Made by a program: the position numbers and the translations under genes
Source: Hetaerina americana
Taxonomy: Eukaryota; Arthropoda; Insecta; Odonata; Calopterygidae
NCBI GenBank assembly: GCA_022747635.1
Contig: JAKTNV010000003.1
Location: 15,903,086 to 15,967,085, forward strand
Direction of reading: 5' to 3'
DNA length: 64,000 nt
Shown here: positions 61,185 to 64,000 of the stretch, in pieces
Layout: each line of letters opens with the position of its first letter
How positions within the stretch are numbered: the first letter of the stretch is position 1
Notes under the pieces: model-generated
What the model saw: the letters and a program-made list of their open reading frames with translations, nothing else
Told to the model about the DNA's origin: nothing
The model's database searches: none

Positions 61185-62560
61185 ATGCGCTTCCCTTTTC
61201 CTTCCCCCCCAAAAAAACCCTCGCCCACCCCCCGGCTTTCGTTCCCTCCGACTCTCCCCCACCCTCTCATCACAAAGCAGCGCTCGCCGGAAAGATTTTT
61301 TTCCCCTAAAAACAATCGAAACACTGAGTGCGCTACTTTGGAGAGCACGCTCTCCCAGACAGGGTTGAGTGCCCCACACCATCCCGTGAGCCCCCATCCA
61401 ACCCTTCGCTTTAAAACATATCCGCCCCTATACGACGCCGCACACGACGCCCCACGACTCCCCTTCCAATTCACCCTGCCGCCTGCCTCCAGTTCACGAG
61501 GATGGGGCGGGTGGCCAAACCAAACCCCTTGCGATACCACCCTCCCCCCCTATGCTTTATTCCCCCACAACCACGGGGTCACGGGTTCGAATGGGTCGCT
61601 CTCTCCTCGCACCCTCCGCTCCGCTACCCCCTCTCCACCCTCTCGACTACCTCCTCCGGTCTCGGAAAGGAGCGTCGTCTTTGTCTCGGCTGTCAGGCAG
61701 GGCGACCCCTCACTCTTCCACTCCCTCCCCCTCCACACGACGTCTTTTTTTCCTCCCTTTTCGATCATCCTTTTGTGTAGGTGGATCATCAGCCGTGCCC
61801 CACTCCTTTGCCTGCGAATCCTCTCTTCCTCCGGACCTAATATCCGAGCCATTCCAAACGTGACATTTCATACTAGCGATTCCGGTCGGATTAATCCATC
61901 CTCCTCCTCACTCACTCACTCTCCCCCTCCCATCCGTCGCTCTCCTTCGCTCCTTACCCTCGCCCACCCACCCACAAGCTCTCTCTCCCCCCGACTCCAA
62001 ACATCCGCCCTACAGTAGAGATCTCCCCTCCCCGGGAACCCTTCCCGCAGCGCGACAAATCTCGAGCGCGGAGGCGAACACGTCATTTCCCGAATCGAGG
62101 CCAATCGCTCGACTCTTCTTCCCCGTCTCTCAGACTCGAATGACTTACTACTGCCACTCCTCCTCCCTAAACCACTACACATCCATGGGAAAGGGTGACA
62201 AACAGAGCAAATCGAAATAAATGGGCGAGGCGAGAGTGGAGGGGAGCGGGCGGTAGAGTGAGAGATTGTGTTCGTCAGCGTGGGGGAGGGAGAGGACGCC
62301 ACCCCTTCCACTCTCTCTTCCCCCTCACCCCCGAAGGGGCGTGGGTGAGGGGAGTGGGGGGGGGGGCGAGCGGGTCGGCCGGGCAGTCCGTGTGATATGG
62401 AAAAGTGGGAGGGAGGGTGGAAGTGGCGGTTCTTTTCTCTCGGTTTGACGCTCGGCTTACGCTGGGCAGAACTCGCGAGAGTGCACGCCCACATGGAAAT
62501 GCGAGTGAAACCGAGTGGCCCAGAAAAAACCATTATCTCTCGGTTATGAGGCGCCATAAA
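61185..62560. other. Long GC-rich patch, pyrimidine-rich then purine-rich
   Basis: The plus strand is strongly pyrimidine-rich at 61190-62030 and purine-rich at 62220-62420, with a G run near 62355-62367. Long frames (277 codons plus, 61185-62018; 241 codons minus, 61916-62641) are Pro/Ser/Arg-rich and mutually overlapping. No domain is recognised. It could be a CpG-rich promoter region. Confidence 0.45.
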
Positions 62561-64000
62561 AATACTAGTGGCTCGGCACGCCATTAATCCGTGCACGATG
62601 GAAGGAGAAAGGAATAAATGGAAGACGAAGACGATGCGCAATACCCTCGCGTTGAGCGCACGGGTAATTTGGCACAGCGGCGATCATGACGACGCACAGG
62701 ACTTATCGGAGGCGGGGAGTGAATTTGAACGGTCCGCTGATTTTCTCCCTGGTTGAAGTTTCGACTTCGAGGGATGGCAAAAGAGTTTTTATTCCAGTTC
62801 CACCATAATGCATACCTTGACCCACGCTTAATCCATCATGGGATATTGACTATTCCAACGTTATGCTGATTACAAAATTTAAGGCCTTATTAAGTTGTAT
62901 TTTTATCAGAAAAATACAATTTAAATTACCTGTACGAGGTAATTACTAAGAGGAAATCTGCGTGGTTAACGGGAAGCATGGATGAAAAATTTGAGCGGGA
63001 GTCCTAAAAAATTAACACTGTTGTAGCCTAATTCCATTAGGCTATGATGTCGCTTGAGTAACCAGCAGAATCATAGCCCATCCCGTCGTCGTCAGCGTTT
63101 ACACGTCTTTAATCTCGGAATATTTCACCGCACGAATTCGTTATTCTTTCCACGTTATATTGCAAGGAAACTCCTCATCACGCAGGTCGAGATTTAAGGC
63201 GTAACTTCCTTGAGTGGTCAGATATTGCGGTGGAGACTAATTTTTCAATCAACGCCCTCCCTTGAATCCGCCCTCACCTCGAGGACGCCCCACGGGAGGG
63301 ATTTAAAAATTGTTTGCCCCGCAGGTGCATTACTTTCAAGTGATGACAAACGCTGGCTCAGGATTTATCTCCCATTCCCTACAGTCCCCTAATTACCCAC
63401 GAATTCAAAATGGTACCAACGCATTGACTAACTATGATGAATTACTCCCAATATAACAATCATGCGGCCTCAAGTGTTTGACGCACCGCGTTCCTTAGGG
63501 ATTGAAAATTCCTTTGTTTAAACACAAAGGCGTGAATTGGGAATTCAGCACTTAAACCTAGAAAGTATTGATGCACGGACCTTATGCCTCACACGATGGG
63601 CAAGCTAAAACGGCTCTGCTAACGAGAAGCTAAAGAAATAAAATTTGCAAATACCATTGACAAGATCAGGATATACCTAGTCAAAAGCATGATTATATGA
63701 ACGATTAATAATTAGCCGGCAAGCTGTTTTACGGGTAATGAATTCCAGGGGAGTAATCTCTTTGTTAACCTAGCGTTACTTCACCCATTTTCCTACAGTA
63801 AGGGTAGAACACCGTGCGGAGAACCATTGTATCAACTGAATCCGAGACATTCCGATCCAAGCATGCATGCAACAAAATCGCTTTCATTTCGCCCATTTCT
63901 CCACTGAGCTCTCCCCAATAATATACACACACTCACTGCCGCGCGCCAATGGGTCCTCCACCACTTAATACACGACCGAGCGAGTGCACTTGCAGCTTCG
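62561..64000. other. Non-coding stretch to window end
   Basis: I see no supported gene or mobile element. Confidence 0.5.

Noticed and set aside
61185..62018. 277-codon Pro/Ser-rich open frame
   Set aside because: The plus strand is a pyrimidine tract, which gives Pro/Ser/Leu translations in any frame. No domain, signal or neighbouring exon is seen.
61916..62641. 241-codon minus-strand open frame
   Set aside because: It is Ser/Arg/Pro-rich, from the same skewed GC block, and overlaps other frames without conserved features.
1..64000. CRISPR arrays, bacterial operons, riboswitches or rRNA
   Set aside because: No regularly spaced direct repeats with unique spacers, no ribosome-binding-site-led gene strings and no rRNA-like sequence were seen. 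The window is eukaryotic in character.

Overview
This window looks like nuclear DNA from a large, repeat-rich arthropod genome, probably an insect. The evidence is an RTE-clade LINE with several decayed relatives, a mariner-family transposon relic, tRNA-derived SINEs, long (TA)n tracts and very sparse coding potential. I cannot name the species. I see no bacterial-type operons, no CRISPR array, no rRNA and no host protein-coding gene that I can support. Most of the sequence is AT-rich intergenic or intronic DNA. It is interrupted by GC- and CpG-rich patches with strong purine/pyrimidine strand asymmetry, near 5.3-6.3, 12.1-12.4, 14.4-15.2, 16.6-17.5, 28.9-29.6, 32.9-33.4, 35.5-36.1, 42.8-43.9, 52.2-52.7, 55.9-56.4, 57.7-58.1 and 61.2-62.5 kb. 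These patches hold long open frames on both strands, but the translations are low-complexity and I treat them as non-coding.

The clearest gene-like object is a complete RTE-clade retrotransposon at 23139-26524. It has a 990-residue ORF with an intact endonuclease and reverse transcriptase, a poly(A) tail and a perfect 12-bp target-site duplication. Four decayed relatives lie nearby: a reverse-transcriptase part on the minus strand (30845-31965), a 3' end (37832-38145), an endonuclease/5' part on the minus strand (39425-40410) and a 3' third (41146-41998). The last is split by a SINE with its own 13-bp duplication. Relics A, B and C share a 3' UTR variant absent from the intact copy, so at least two RTE subfamilies of different age are present.

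The second theme is short non-autonomous retroposons. I distinguish three tRNA-headed families: SINE-A (41.3 and 46.8 kb, plus a fragment at 47.4 kb), SINE-B (47.4-47.7 kb and a palindromic pair at 34.3-34.5 kb) and SINE-C (33.9 kb). A fourth group has a hammerhead-ribozyme-like core followed by a T-rich body (21.1-21.5, 33.7, 34.6-34.8 kb, and possibly 58.7 kb). Many are head-to-head inverted pairs forming near-perfect hairpins, and those at 21.4, 33.7-35.0 and 47.4-47.8 kb sit against or between (TA)n tracts. This cluster is the most unusual content of the window. A mariner relic (50342-51439) carries a nested 40-bp-arm hairpin.

The ends of the window (1-5.3 kb, 62.6-64 kb) and most stretches between the listed features show nothing I can name.
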